This document shows positions 24,001 to 39,000 of a stretch of DNA of 64,000 nucleotides, piece by piece. Every line of letters starts with the position of its first letter. Position 1 is the first letter of the stretch. The DNA comes from Procambarus clarkii (taxonomy: Eukaryota > Arthropoda > Malacostraca > Decapoda > Cambaridae), in NCBI RefSeq assembly GCF_040958095.1, contig NC_091230.1, positions 14,374,038-14,438,037 on the forward strand. The letters are read 5' to 3'. The translations under genes and the position numbers were made by a program. Below the pieces are notes generated by a model, which did no database searches, was not told where the DNA came from, and saw only the letters and a program-made list of their open reading frames with translations.

Positions 24001-27000
24001 CCCCCAACAAACTTGTTACCTGGAATAACGTTTAAGAATTCTGATAAGATAGTCTGCAGTCTAGAGCAGAATTGCCTAACCCTAGTCAAGGAGCAGAGAT
24101 GATAAAACTCCTGTTGATAACTTGCACTACAGCATTTATTAAATGAACTCCCAATTTACAATCGCAGTACTGTACCACATCTACTTTGTTACCTCTCTGA
24201 CTGCACATATGCAGGAGACGAAATTCACATACTGTACCAGCAAACTAATGGTAAAGTCTACGATTCCTTAAGGGACTATACTTCACGTAAAAGATTATTG
24301 TATATGTATACCAAACACGTGCTCTTTGGCCAGTACCTAGATCTAGTTGCATGGATCTCCAGGTTATGACCAGGGGTAACACAGACAAGATTACACTCAG
24401 AACAGAAGTATAGCACTTTACAGGGGTGGTACTTAACATAGTAATAACCTAGAGTACTTTAGAGTAGGAGAGAAGGAAATAGGGTGCCACACCAGCATGT
24501 CCAGACCGCCAGAGGTTCAGCCAGCAAGAGGGGATAGATTGCCGTCACCATGCAACTGGTTGCCTGGCTTGATCAGCTGATCATACAGTAACCGCAGTAA
24601 CTCTCTAATACAATATTTAATTTTCACCATTGGATTCTAAGTATAAATGTAACATCCAAGCTTTACTATACACTATACAAATATCATCACAGTGTAACTA
24701 ACTAGCTAGGAGCATCAAGTGCTCTTACGCCTCCACAGCCTGCCATTTACAAGTTAAGAAGCTAGCCTGTGTATAATTCTACCGAACAATTAACATTATT
24801 TCTTAACCAAGCCCATCTAAAAAACTATAATTTAAACAACAATTCTCCTAACATATATTCTCACAACATTTAGGGCCTATCACAATAATAATTAACCTAA
24901 CAAGGGTCCATCATATTATATAAATAAATGCCATACTTTCCTGGGTCCCATCTGCAACAATGGGGCCAGGGTCATAACTGAAGCCCACTATGCCTTACTG
25001 TTCACAAGTGTTCAGAGAGTTCAAAGTTCTCAATTGTTCACTTCTCATCTTGTTAGGTGTTTACAAGTGTTCACATTGGTGTTCTTTGTTTAACTCATTA
25101 CAATACCGAACTATAAAATATTTTTAAAATATACATTTTTATGATTTTTAATAGCATTCTTCAACATTTGCAGCTGTAGTTTGGCAGTACAACTCTCGAA
25201 AGTCCGAGATTCTGTCCTCATCATATCTACAGATCCTGCACACAATATCTCTGATGCCTTTGACCAAAAGTTCTCAAAGGTTCCAACTAAAGTTAAAGGA
25301 TTTGAAAATTTATATGCAATGGTAAGTTTTTTTTTTTGTCATTTGAAAACAAAGTAATTTGAAATTATATTGAATAATTTTTCTTAGTTATTAGGCACTT
25401 GGATATAGGCACTTTGTGATATGAATCTTTTAGTAAGAAAAAATATTTTGTTCTGATGAATCTTTCGGCATAATTTATTGTTTATTGATAAATACTGTAT
25501 CATCGTTTCTCAGAATACTGTACAGTACTGTATTTCTGTAAGGACTTCATCAGTGGTTCCCTGTTGGTAGCTGCTCTGGAGAGCTACATATATATCAAAT
25601 TGCATCAGGCCCTTGTGAGTCATTAAAATCCTACTAGAGACCAGACACAAACTTGGTCTCTTCACCAAGATGAAGGGAGCAGAGGATACTAGATCACTGA
25701 GAAAAATTGCTACTTGAAAAGTATTATGTGAGTTTACCCGAGGGCATTTGTCTTTCTAGTGGTGCTGATGAGGACAAGGAGCTGGTGGTTTGTCAAGGTT
25801 TCCCCATTTTTCCTGATGGTTTTATTGAGCTTGATCTTGAATTGCAACAGTGTTTTGGCATTTATGACTTTAGTGGGATGGCAGTTCCATGGATTTACAG
25901 TATAATCCTATGGGTGAAAAAATATCACTTGTTTTCTGTCCTACATTGTGGCTTGAGCTTAAAACCATTATTCCTTGTTTATGTTGCATCTGACCTTTTA
26001 ACCACTGGACTGCGCCGGCCGAGAAAACTCGGTTTGTTGGAAATAGTGCGAACCGAGAAAACGCCTTTATAATGTTGACCAAACCACACACACACTAGAA
26101 AGAGAAGGGACGACGACGTTTCGGTCTGTCCTGGACTATTCTCAAGTCAATTGTCAATCAACTTGATTGGTCCAGGATGGACCGAAACATCGTCATCCCT
26201 TCACTTTCTAGTGTGTGGTTTGGTCAACGTATTTCAGTCACATTATTGTTACTTCTGGTCTGCACCTTTTTAATAATTCGTATAATTCAAAATACGCATG
26301 CAGTTGGTTGGGTATTAAGTTAACTCTTGGGACCTCCAGCGAGAGGCAGCAATCTTGGAAAAAATTCCCAGAATGCCCTGGGGCTGCTGGCTGGCTTAGT
26401 TCCAAGTGAGCAACCGTGGGTGGCACACGTGCCTCTGGCTCCCAAACACCTGTCTGACGCAGTGTTGAAAGATTGCTCTCTGTCAGTGAAATTCAGACCT
26501 TATTATTTGAAGAACATAAGGGTTATGATATTGATGAAGCTATGCACAATAAGGTCCTAACACAAGGGTCGGATACAAGTGATACAGCATGTATGAGGAC
26601 GATACTGTGAGCGTATCCAGTAATAGCCGAGTGCCACCCGTGTCATCTCCAGTTTTTATAGATGATACTACAGATGAATTGTTTTCTGGATTGTGATGAT
26701 ACAAGTGGCACAGATGAACAGCGGCTTCCATGGTGGTGGTTATTACCAGTGATGGTGGTGGCAATAGGAGTATGGGTGAATTTGCGAGGGATGACTGTGA
26801 TAATTTTGTAACACAAACCACAATTTGATGATTCTGATGTTCGTGTTACATCCACTTTCCCATATATAGGTGAAGATATGGAAAAAAATGCAGTGCAGTG
26901 AAAAGCTCCTTAAGCAGTGGAAAAAATGCTCAATGAGCCAAGTAAGAACAAAACAGTTGGCCCAGATGTCCCAGAAATGCCCAGGAACTTTCAGAATTTT

Positions 27001-30000
27001 CACCATGGGTTCTAAGAGAAGGTGCACCTGAGCTCAGCATTCCACTTCAACTCATTTTTCAGGCATCCCTGTATACAGAGTCCTAACAGATGTGTGGAAA
27101 AAGGCTTACATAGTTCCAATCTACAAAAGTGGCAGCAGGGAAGACCCCCTCAATTATAGACCTGTATCATTGACAAGTGTAATAGTCAAAATATTGGACA
27201 AAATAATTAAAACTAAATGGATAAGACAACTGGAGAAAAATAGCATAATAACAGACAGTATGGTTTTCGATCTGGAAGATCCTGTGTGACGAATTTACTT
27301 AGTTTCTATGATCGAGCTACAGAGATTTTACAGGAAAGAGATGGTTGGGTGTACTGCATCTATCTGGACCTGAAAAAGGCTTTCGACAAGGTCCACATAA
27401 AAGGTTGTTCTGGAAACTGGAACATATTGGAGGAGTGACAGGTAAGCTTCTAACATGGATGAAAAATTTTCTAGCTGACAGTGAAATGTTATTTTCTGTG
27501 GCCCATTGAAAGACTTGATTAACTTCAGATTGGAGGTTTGCTGTATCGTTTATATTTCTTAGTGTCATCTGCAAAGGATGATACAGTACTATAGTTTGTA
27601 TCCATAACTATATCTGATATAAAGATGAGAGAAGTACCAAGAGCAAGCACAGTATCTTGGGAGACGGCTTTTCACAGTGGATGATCCAGATTTTACCATG
27701 TTGATTACTGTATCATACTGTGGGGTTCTGTTTGTTAAGAAGTTAAAGATCCATCTCCCTACTCTGCCAGTAATTCCTCGTGTGCATTTTGTGTGCAATA
27801 ACGTCATACCTTGTGATTATCTTGTGATGTTTTCGGGACTTAGCGTTCTCGCGGCCCGGTCATCGCCCAGGCCTAAAGAATGAATCTTATTCATTCCCAG
27901 TTTGCCCACCTCTGCTGCTTGATAACTGGCAGAAGTTGCAGTTAGCTCCTCCTTGGGTTCTGACTTGGTTAGAACTAGACTGGGATATCAGGATGGCCTT
28001 CATCTCTCTGGGAAGTGCTGGGAATATCTTGGCTTTCTCATCAGAACTTGGGAGTGCCTTTAGGGTAGTTTGAACTTCACATGGTTTACCTGTGGGTTGT
28101 GTGTGACTAAAAGTGTTTACTGTTTTCCTGGTAGGAATCCTTTTGCTACTGCCTGGATTGAGCAGTGCAATCTTCAAATCCACCCAAATCAAATCCTTTG
28201 AATCCACCCCGTTTCACCTGGGGTGGATTCTGCATGGTCATTTTGCTTTCTGGGTTTTTCTGGATTTAGTCTCCTTCATGCCCTCTTGCTCTACCTGTTC
28301 CTGGCCTTGTCAGACTTTGGTGAGGGCTTTTTTTCCAAGGCCAACCACAATGGTTCATCTGTTGATCATTCTGGGCTCGACAGAATATTTACCAGTAAGT
28401 TATTTTGATCCTATAGGGGCAGCTTGGAATCTCTGCGGCACCAGTGCCAATATATCATCCTTCCTGACTTTAATGAATCTTTCCTCAAGACAGAATGAAT
28501 TTGATTTAGGGAGCAGCTGAATTATCTGGCAAGAAAAGCACTATCCGTATACTAGTAGTTCAAAGCCTTACTTGTATCTTAGTTGTTATTGATATTTCTG
28601 TTTATTTCAGGAAATAGACCCAAATATAGGGTATGGAGAACTTCCTGATGAATATTTTGAAGGTGCAACAGATGCCATGCGCATGGGTCGGGATATTATG
28701 CAAGAAGTGCTGGGAGCCTTTCCTGGTATTGATGAAGCTATGAGTTATGCAGAAGTTATGAAGTATGTTTGCCTGGTCTTTAGTTAAATATGACTCACTT
28801 GATAATTATAAGCTCATTTATTTTATTTTTCTCTGGAATATAGTAAAGGTCTAATTTTATGGTAATTTTATGCATATATTTACCTTTATCATCTTAATCT
28901 TGTTAGAAAAATGTATGAATTCTCACTTAGTTACATTGTGGTAACTATAAAAAAATTTTGCTTATTTATTTTTTAAGCATTGTAAGGATAGTGTGACATC
29001 AAAACTTGACTGTTATTCCAGATCCCTTCTTTGACTGAAAAATTTATAACTTTGAGAAGCTTCATTATTATTATTTTTCCATTTCCATTTACTGTAGAAG
29101 TTCGCTAATCCAGACTATATGGGAAGGACCCCTTGCCAGTTTTCCGGATCAAAGGACATTTTACCACGGAAGTCCAAAAGCGAACATTTCCAAAAATGTT
29201 TGTTCCACAAACAGCATACAACTGTTGACTGTTTGGAAGGGGAGTCCCCCCTTCCATTATAACATCAGGAAGTGATGACTTTTTTGGGGTACTCTCCTAT
29301 GTTTTGCCTGCACACCGCTAGGACCTGCTTGTGACTCGCTGCTTGTTTTTCTCACTAAAAACCTGTCTAGCGACACTTGGTTTTTCCCTACGTTGTAACA
29401 CTTGGCTGAAGTGAGACATCACATTGTCATTAAAAAATTTAACTCAACGGCCTGCTACAGCTTAATTTGGGTGAGCATTTTCAACAAAAGTTTGCATTTC
29501 TTCCCATATTGTACACCATTTCTTAATTGTCGAGGAAGGGAAATACTCTACTGCCTCATCCTTCCCTGAAGAAATTTTCTCTGCTGTCTCTTGTAGCTGC
29601 TCCTTGTGAAGGGCTAGGAGTTCTCCGATGGTCAGTTCTTCGTTGTGTTCCTCCACCAACTTCTCCACATCAGCACCATCCATCTCCAAGCCCAATTGCC
29701 GGCCCAGAGAAACAATTTCCTCAACCAGAGGCACTTCAGGTTCAGGCTCAAACCCCTCAAAGTCTCGTTCTGCAACACAGTCAGGCCACAATTTTCTCCA
29801 GCCAGAGATCATGGTTCTTAGAGTCACTTCTTGCCAGGCTTTGTCTATGAGTTTTAAAGAACTACAAATGTTAAAATGTTTTTTCCAGAACTCTTAGAGG
29901 GTGAGGTTTGTGGCATCGGTCACTTTGACACATTTCTGGAAAAGTGCTCTGCTGTAAAGTTTCTTAAAATTGGAAATGATTTTCTGGTCCATAGGCTGAA

Positions 30001-33000
30001 TTAGAGAAGTGGTGTTGGGAGGAAGGAACTGTACTGTAACAAAACTAAATTCTTCCAACAATGAATCCTCCAAGCCTGGAGGATGAGCAGGAGCATTGTC
30101 GAGGAGAAGCAGGGCCTTGAGTGGCAAACTGTTCTCCTGCAGATATTTTTCGATGGAAGGGCAAACCACTTCATTCACCCACTCGGTAAAAAAATGCCTT
30201 GTCACCTATGTCTTACTATTAGCCCTCCACATCACACATTTTGTTTTTCTGCACATTATATTTTTTGAAGACCCTTGGATTTTCGGAATGATACACAAGC
30301 AAGGGTTTAATTTTCAAATCGCCACTTGCATTACCGCACAGCACAAGAGTTGGCCTATCTTTCATAGGCTTGGGTCTGGGCAGTGACTTCTCCTCCTTCA
30401 TAATGTATATCCTCTTCTGCAATTTTTTCCAGAATAGCCCTGTTTCGTCACAATTAAACACTTGTTGTGGTAGGTATCCCTTACTTTCAACAAAATTCTT
30501 CAACAAATCTTTCAACTGCTGGTTTATATGAGCTGGCACCCTCCCTATGCCTCACAACACTATGAATGCCACTTCTTTTTTTTAAAGTTCTCAAACCATC
30601 CCCTGCTCGCCTTAAATTCTTTCCTATCTGCATCACTTGTTCCAGGAGGTTTTCTTTATCAGATCTTCATGCACCATCCTTGCTTTTCACAAATGATAGC
30701 CTCTGAAATGCTATCACTTGCTAACTGCTTGTTGTTTATCCAAATTAATAATAACTTTTCTACATCCTCAAGTGTTTGTGTCCTTTGTTTCGTGATTGTT
30801 GTTATGCCTTTTGCCACTTTAGCGCGCATAGTGTCTTTTTCTTAGCAATTACAGTGGATATCGTTAACATGGATTTGTTGTACTGCCTAGCTAATTCAAC
30901 AACCCTCATACCATTTTCATGTTTATGAATGATCTCTTATTTTCCCTCTATGGTCATCCTCACAATTGTTTTCTTAGGTTGAACTTTACCTACTGACTGA
31001 CTTGGGACCCCATGGCATGATATATATAAGAACTGTTATGTTTAAAAAGCAAAAAAGCAGGCAAACAATGAAAGTGTTCACAAAGAATTCAAGCGGGATG
31101 GACTTGTAAACAAACTGAGAGTGCCTCGCCTTGCACCCCGCGCCCCCAGCACCACGTGCTCGTTCGACCCATACGCGTATGAACAGACATCGTCTTCTAG
31201 GTTAACTGTCGTACACCAATTCAAATTTTACGATGAATTTGACGTCAACCAAAAAATTTGTACTCTAGGGCAGTCATCAACCGAGGTTCCACTGTATTCA
31301 GGTATCATATATTTTATTTAGTGAGGATTTATTACCTGTCTCATTGTGCATGTAAATTACCAACATTGTTCTACTGAGCAGTTTCTAGATAACAGATTGA
31401 AGTGTTATCTTGGTCGAGCAGGTTGGTATGGGGAGGTAGCCTAAATTATTGGGATCGTCTCAAAGCTCTCTAAATGTACTCACTAGAAAGGAGACGAGAG
31501 AGATATAAAATAATATACCCATGGAAAATACTGGAGGGCCAGGTTCCAAATCTGCACAGTATAAAATAACAACATACTAGATATGGAAGAAAATGCAAAA
31601 TAGAACCAGTGAAGAGCAGGGGGTGCCATAGTGGTGCATTGGGTTGATGACAGTTTACTCGTTTCCATGTTTTTCTTTGGGGGAGGTTTTAGCCTCCGTT
31701 TTAGTCTCAGGTTGCAATTTTCAACCAGTTGAGGTCTGTTTTGGGGCGCCTACTTTCCTGGGTGCCAACCTCAGTCGATGGCAGATATGAATATACTCCC
31801 ACAGAGTGGATTTTTCATAAGACATTGCTCCCTTTGCCTCTCTGAGGGAACCATGTTCTGGTTAGTGATTCCCCAGTAGGCATGACAACTCCATATGACT
31901 GAAGCCTCAAACTAATATAGTTAATATCAGTCAAATAGCTCCAGGGAGCCTCCAGGAATCTCCCAGAAAATGGCATTTCATTACCTTCAATGCTGGTTTT
32001 TTTTCATATCCTCCAAAATATTTAAACTTAACAAATGCTAATACTTCTCCTTCCATCCCAAGTGTTACCTAAAGGGCTTATTTCTGCTCAGATTTTAGTT
32101 TTAAGGGGCCCTACTTGTATTTACAGCCTCTCATATGCTTTGCTTTGTGGTGATGTTGCTGCATATATCTGCACCACACAATATCTTCCACCAGATATAC
32201 TTTGCTAATTTATTTTTGTTTCAGTCACTTTCCTGCCAAAGACTTCAACCATAATGCTTGAAAAACTAATGCCACTGTTGTAGCCAATGCCACTGAAAAA
32301 TGTAGCCAATGAAAAACAATGCCACATTGAAGGTTGTAGTTGTTAATATTCTATGGAGTTAGTATTTCAAGAACTTTTCTGTTGGGCAGTAGGGAATTTG
32401 TCTTGATTGCCCATTGCAGCACTTCAGCGAGGAAGTAAGTGGGTTCTCTTCCTGCATTCACAATTCTTTTCTTATGCAAACTGTACTGCAAGTGTAAAGA
32501 GTTTCATCCATTTTCTCTATATCTACGTTTGGATTTGATAAATAGTTTCATAATTTTGTTTTTCGGTTTTCCATTCTTATGCTTTTTCTTTGATATTTGT
32601 TGACTTTATTTTTCCAATGAGGGAGTAAATTGAAGTTGATAATTTTTGTAAGTTGCAACATTGTATTAGATGCAGGATATTCTTTAAAGTGGCTATACTG
32701 TAGTTAACACCCACAACCAGAGGTGGTGTACTACTGGCTCTGGGGGATAATTGAATGAAAGATTATTGCATATTAATGTTTAGTACTGTACTATATTATT
32801 ATTATCTTTCACTTAATTTAATTTGGGTTAGTTCAGGTACAGCCAAGACATTGGATAAACTGTTGTATACACATAATTCAAACCTAATTTCAGTTGCATC
32901 TTTTGTATTGTGAAGTAGAAATCATTTTCCAAAGTGTAACCTTTATTTTTACTATATTTTAGAAAATTTCCCATGACTATTGTTTCCCTTTGCAGGTCCT

Positions 33001-36000
33001 ATCCACAAATCATAATTAGTAGTTGATGAAGATATCCTGCATTTACAAATTTGACTAATAATACTAATATGAATATACTGGAGATAAATTCCTCTCTATT
33101 AATGCATAAACAATAATTATTGCCACTTAACAAAAGACTATTTTTAACCTCTGTGCTGTGCGGCTTTTATTGTGACATTCTGGTGGTGCGCGGAAATTGA
33201 AATGTTGCCAAAAACAATTTCTTTGTAAATTGTTAAAATCCCTTCCTTGAACATGTACATATTAAAAAAATAGAAAAAACTACTTACTTTGGCTGTGGAG
33301 AAGATGCGATGTGATGTCACCAATACGTACGTGTTCTCTCGTGCAGGAAGCTCCAAGCGGCGATTATACAAGCGATTCAAAACTAGCGAGTTGCCACAAA
33401 TAGATTTTCATTAATTTTTTAAATGCATTTTCAGTGCTTTCTAATTACTTTTTTATTGTATCTGATGCACATTTGTCATCATCATCCATGCTGTATCACT
33501 TGTATCCTACACTTGTGTTAAGTCTTTATCGTGTCTTGCTTCATCAATATCACTACCCTTATCATCTTCAAACCATAAGGTCTGAATTTCATCATCAGAG
33601 AGCGATCTTTTGACAATGCATCTGACAGGGGATTGGGAGTCAGAGGCGCAAGCGCCAGCGATGGCTGCTCACTCAGAACTGAACCAATCTGCAGCCCTGG
33701 GGCATGCTGGGAATTTGTTTCAAAATGGCTGCCACTCACTGGATGTCTCGGTCATCCATCCCGTTCCCAACCTACCGACCGCGCATTTTGAATCTTACGA
33801 TATCTTAACATCGCTCCTGAGTTGGGTAGCACACTGCCATACCTGGTGTTATGTTGGGTGGCACAGTGCAATTGGTAATAGTGAAATAAATTGTCATGAA
33901 AAGTCATTGCATGTTTGATGAGGCACGCTTGTGATAAGCATTGTTTCTTATGAATTTGCAAAATGTTTTCTTTGGTATTACTCATGTGTTATTGCATTAT
34001 ATGTTCAAAATTTATCCTTGATTTTCAGGTTAGTGCAGGGTATGAACTTCAGTGTTGTAGTATTTGACACCGCCCCAACTGGTCATACGTTACGTCTGCT
34101 CTCATTTCCTCAAGTTATTGAGAAGTCCTTGGGCAAGCTTTTAAGGCTAAAGAACCAGATCAGTCCTTTTGTAAACCAGGTAGGCCAATGAATACAGAAC
34201 TATGATCTAAGATTTTCACATTCCCAGATGCAACTGCAAAATACTCTATGCTTTAAACCAAGATTGGAACTTGCAGAAGTCCTTACAATATTGTCCTTGT
34301 ATATTGTCCTTGGGAACACTTATGGACTGGTATTGAGTTTCATGAACTATATTTTGTTAAAAAGAAAGAAGGAACATATTTTATCATAAAAAAAATCATT
34401 TTCATAATGCAGGTGCTTTTTTTTCCTTCCTTGAAATGTAATACTGTACAAAATAAAAGTTTCTGTAATTATTTAGGAATATTTTGACACATGATGGAAA
34501 TTTGGACCAAAACAGAGGTGATGGAGCAAAAGGGTTAAGCAAGATTAATAACTGTAGCAAAAGGCTATTATCAATGATAAACTGGGAAATGTAACAGTGA
34601 AAATTGTATTTAGAAAGTTTTGGAATGCGATGTTGCATGAAATAGGCATGTGTTAAAACTCAAAATCTTGTCATCTAATGTTTAACATGAGATTTCAGAT
34701 GCAGATTTTGAATTAATAGTAGAACAAATCTTCAGGTTGCTGGACTTCTTGGTATGCAAGAATTTAATGCTGATGAAGTGTCGGGGAAGCTAGAGAGCAT
34801 CCTTCCAGTCATACAGAAAGTCAACGAGCAGTTCAAAAATCCAGTATGTAAACAAAATTGCATTCAGTTTTTAGTTCTCATTAAGATAAACATTCTCAAG
34901 GCAACAGATCTTATAAAATGGAAGATAAAAGATATATAGTATAATATAATAGCTTCTATGAAGGAGTTGCTCCTTTGTTTTATTATGTAAAAAAACATCC
35001 CAATCTTATAATCTAATGTGTGTTTGCTCTGAAAAATTCATAAAACGCCTTAAAAATGTTATAAATGATTACATATATGTTTAGAACATTATAATTGGCA
35101 GTATATTAAAATTTAAATTTGTAGTGAGGATAGGCTGTTTTTCTGGGGGGAGCCCCGTCGGCTCCCCGGAGCTATCCAGGCTGAATGGATATGTATAACT
35201 TTCTGGCATCAGTCAATGCATGGAGTTCTTGCCTACCGGGGACCACGAGCCAGAACCTGGCCCCCTCTAGAGAGGCACGAGTAGCAATGGCCTATAGAGA
35301 CCCCCTTTATGATTGGGAGCATTCTATGTCTGCCATCGACCGGGACAGGCACCCAGAAAGGTAGGCGCCCCAGAACAAACCCCTATTCTGGTAAACTATT
35401 GTGACCGAAGACCGAACAGGTGGACAGAACTCCCCAAACGAAAATTAGCCCTCATGACATCATCATATAGCCGCGCCGCCGTCTGCGCAACCCCCCCCCC
35501 CTCCTCCCCGGGAGGGGGAAGGGAGGAGCCCTTGATCCCACCGTCGGCGACCCAACCATTAGTTCTCAGGCTGATGGGATCTGGTGCGGTCATGCCTCTG
35601 GCTCCTATTTGCAGTTGCAGTTCTGTTCCTGGTGGTCTGAGCTGTCCCTTTCGGTGGTGTGTGGGCCAGGAGTATTATTCCACGGTGCTCGGGCTGCATG
35701 CGCCTAGGGTTATCTTCCCTAGGTGCCCTGTAAGTACTGCCCTTGGGGCTTAGGGCTACCTTCCCTGGGTCGCCTTGGGGTCTACCTCCGCTGTGCCGTG
35801 TACTGCTCAGTACTTGGCCGCCCTTGGGGTCAGCTGGGGTTTATTCTTGCCTTTGTTTGTCTCTGGGTAGGGGGTAGTTTTCGTTACTGGCAGGGGCGCG
35901 GGGTACTGCACAGCTAGTTTTCACCTATAACAGCGGCCGGCTCTGTTCCGCCTGGGTACGTTGTCCTCTTGCGGGGTTTTTCTTTTGTTTTTGTTTTTGC

Positions 36001-39000
36001 CTGGTGGGGGGGTCTGCCTGTTTATTCCCCATCGCTGTTCTTGGGGTTTGTCTCCTGATTGTCTACTTGGTGGTCCTCCCCGCTTGGCCCCCGTGATTGT
36101 ACATGTCCCGGGGGTTCAGCTATAGCAGTTTGTTGGTAGTTTTGGGTGCTGGTTCGCAGTACCCTGCCTGGGCTTCCCTTAGCGTGTTATCAAGGCTAAG
36201 GGCCCTGGAAAACCCCATGGGGGCTACTTGGTCCGATGGATGTGACCCCTGAGTCCGCCCTCGCGTCCTGCGAGTTTGACGGTTGCTCTGTCCCCTTGTC
36301 TCGGGGGGACACTCACCGGTTTTGCCTCCGCCATGCTGCCTGTTGGGTCGGTGATTGTTTTGACCAAGAGTCGTGCGACATGTGTTGTCTGTACGTACTC
36401 CAGTTCACCCAGGCTACTGCGCCTGATATGCGGGTGAGGGCAGCTGAGGCGTTGCATGCTCGGTTTAGGTTGCTGCAACGCGCTAGGTTGGTTGCTGCCC
36501 CGGATGCCCCTAGACTGCCCCGTTTTGGTTATAGGAACCCGGACTTGGGGGTCGCTTCGGCTCTGGTTCCGTCCGCCCCTCCAAGTCCTTCCCCTTCTGT
36601 TGCTCGTTCGGTCCTCCCCCCTTGCTGCCGGCTCCTAAACGTCTGAGGGTTTCGGAGCCGGGGCAGGGTTTAGTCGGTTGTGAGACTCGGGCGGTCTTGG
36701 GGGTGTCCCCTTCTGGGGCAGGGGCGGAGGCATTCGAGCCTGGTTCTTCTGCCGAAGCTTCTGGGTCTAGCCAGTGGGCCCCCTTTGTTCCTGCTTTGTC
36801 GGCTGCTCCCACCTTTTCTTTGGGGGTGGGGGCTCAGGAGGACAGCTCGGCCAAGGGCCCTCTGGGTGAGGTTCCTGGGGTTGGGGAGGGGTTGGCTTGG
36901 GGGCCTTGGGCCCCTTTGGACCCCGCCTGGTTTTTTTTTTGCCCTCCGAGCGGGGCTTGGTGTTACAAGGAGAGGGGTTCTCTTTCCCTCCCTCCGCATA
37001 CGAATTGGATTTGGTGTCCACCCCTCCCCAAGTTCGGTTCCGTGATCCCGAGGGTTCTTCGGTTCCGTCTTTCTAGAGGTTTCCCGCTTCCCATGTTTCG
37101 GCTTCGGAGGTGCGGGAGGCCTTGACGGCTTACCTCTTGCGTGACCCGAATTATGCCTTCCTGATGGATCCTCGTTCCTTCGTGTACGGATCCCCAAGTT
37201 CATGCTGGTTTCGTTATGAGGTTCCGGAGTCGTCCTGGTTGGCAGACTGTCCTCTCTTTTCATTGGAGGCTTGGCACACGTTCTGTCGGTCCCGTGCGCT
37301 TGAGTGGCGAGAAGTTTCCTTGGCGTTGCAGGTTTTCCTGGGGGGCGCTTTCGAGCATCTGAATGCTTGTTTGTTCGCCCCTGCCCTTCCGCGGGATGTT
37401 GGTGTCATGCAGCTTCACGTGCAGGTTCCTTCCCTCTCGGCTGCCTTGATTGCGGAGGATTTGCGGAATCGTGGCCTGCTTGCTTCGGCTCTGCGTTTCT
37501 TTTCCCTCCTGGAGCTATCCTCGGATTGGCTTGAATTGGATGTGGGAGCACTTGGGGACGCTGCTGGGTCTGGTGCACTGTCCTCGGCTGTGTGGGCGTC
37601 GTCTGCTTTGTTGAAGCTCTTCGCGCCCATCCTGTGTGATGCGGTTTCGCGGTTCTATGCTTCTCGCCTCGCGTGTCGTCAGGCGGTGCTAGCTTCCTCC
37701 TTGGAGTCTGCCTGGGCCCTGGCTCTTCGTTTATCCTCGCCCTTTTGTCCGTTGCTGTTTGCGGAGTCTGCAGTGGGGCAGTATCTGCAGGCAGCCTCGG
37801 TTAGTTGTTGGCCTATGTCGGAGTTGTTGTTGCTCCGGGGGCTCGTGGGGGGCCTTCCCGGAAGGGTCGTGCCAGGGCTCGGGGGTCTTTTCGTCGGGGT
37901 AGGCCTTTGGTGCCAGATTCGGGGCTGGCGGCGCCTTCGGTTCTGGCTGTTGCTGGACAGAGTGGGCTCCGTCCTGTTCGCCGCCTTGGTTCTCGCAAGG
38001 TGCATCGGCCCTTTCGCGGTTCGCCCCATTGACGGGGCAATGGGGGCGCGGCTCACCCGGTTTGCCCACACCTGGTCCCACGATTCATGGGCTTTTCGGG
38101 TCGTTTCACGCGGCCTGTGGTGGCGTTGGGTGGCTCTTCCTCCCTCGGGGGGTTCGGGGCTTGCGGGGCAGGCCTCTTCTCCTGCGCTCTGTCAGGTCAT
38201 CTCGGAGTGGGTTCGCTTGGGCGTAGTCGAAACGACGTCGTCCCTCAGGTGAGTTTCCCGCCTGTTTCCGGTTCTGAAACAGGACTGCGCGGACCTCCGG
38301 TTCATTCTGGACTTGTCCCGTCTGAACCCGTGGGTGTTGTGCCCCTCCTTTCGGATGACTACGCTGTCCCAGGTCTGTCTTCTCTTGGAGAGGGGCGCTT
38401 GGATGGTGTCCCTGGATCTCAAGGACGCGTATTGGCACGTCCCGGTTCATCCGGAGATCAGGGACTGGCTCGGTTTTGTTGTGGGGCGTCAAGGTTACCG
38501 CTTTGTTGTCTTCCCTTTGGGTTGAATCTGGCGCCACGCATTTTCACACGCCTCACTCGGGTCGTGGTGACCCGCCTGCGTCTGCTAGGTGTTCGGGTGC
38601 TGGCCTATCTCGACGACTGGCTGGTTTGGGCTCCCAGCCGGTCCGCGTGTCTGCTCGCCAGGGATTTGGTTCTTTCCCAGCTCGCCAGGTTCGGGTTCTT
38701 GGTGAACTGGCGGAAGTCCCATCTGGTTCCCTCTCAGGTTTGGTCTTGGCTGGGTCTGGTTTGGAACGCTCGGACTGCTTCCTTGTCTCTTCCTCCGGCG
38801 GCTCTCTTGCGCCTGCGGTCCCGCCTTCGCCCGTTTCTGAGGGGTTCCCGGGTCACAAGGTGGTTGCTCGAGAGTTTGTGCGGGAGCCTGAACTTTGCCA
38901 TGATGGTCTACCCGCCGGGTCGGGTGTGGCTTCGTCGGCTGTTCTGGTTCCTTCGGGGCCGGCCCTTCCGCCTCTCTCGCGATCGTTGGGTTCGACCTCC

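Noticed and set aside
26643-27027. Minus-strand frames 60-95 codons in GET3 intron 2
   Set aside because: Opposite-strand shadows of LINE RT and piggyBac-like relic sequence.
36236-36646. Cys-rich host zinc-finger gene
   Set aside because: Lies between the DIRS ITR and RT in the position of gag; best explained as part of the element.
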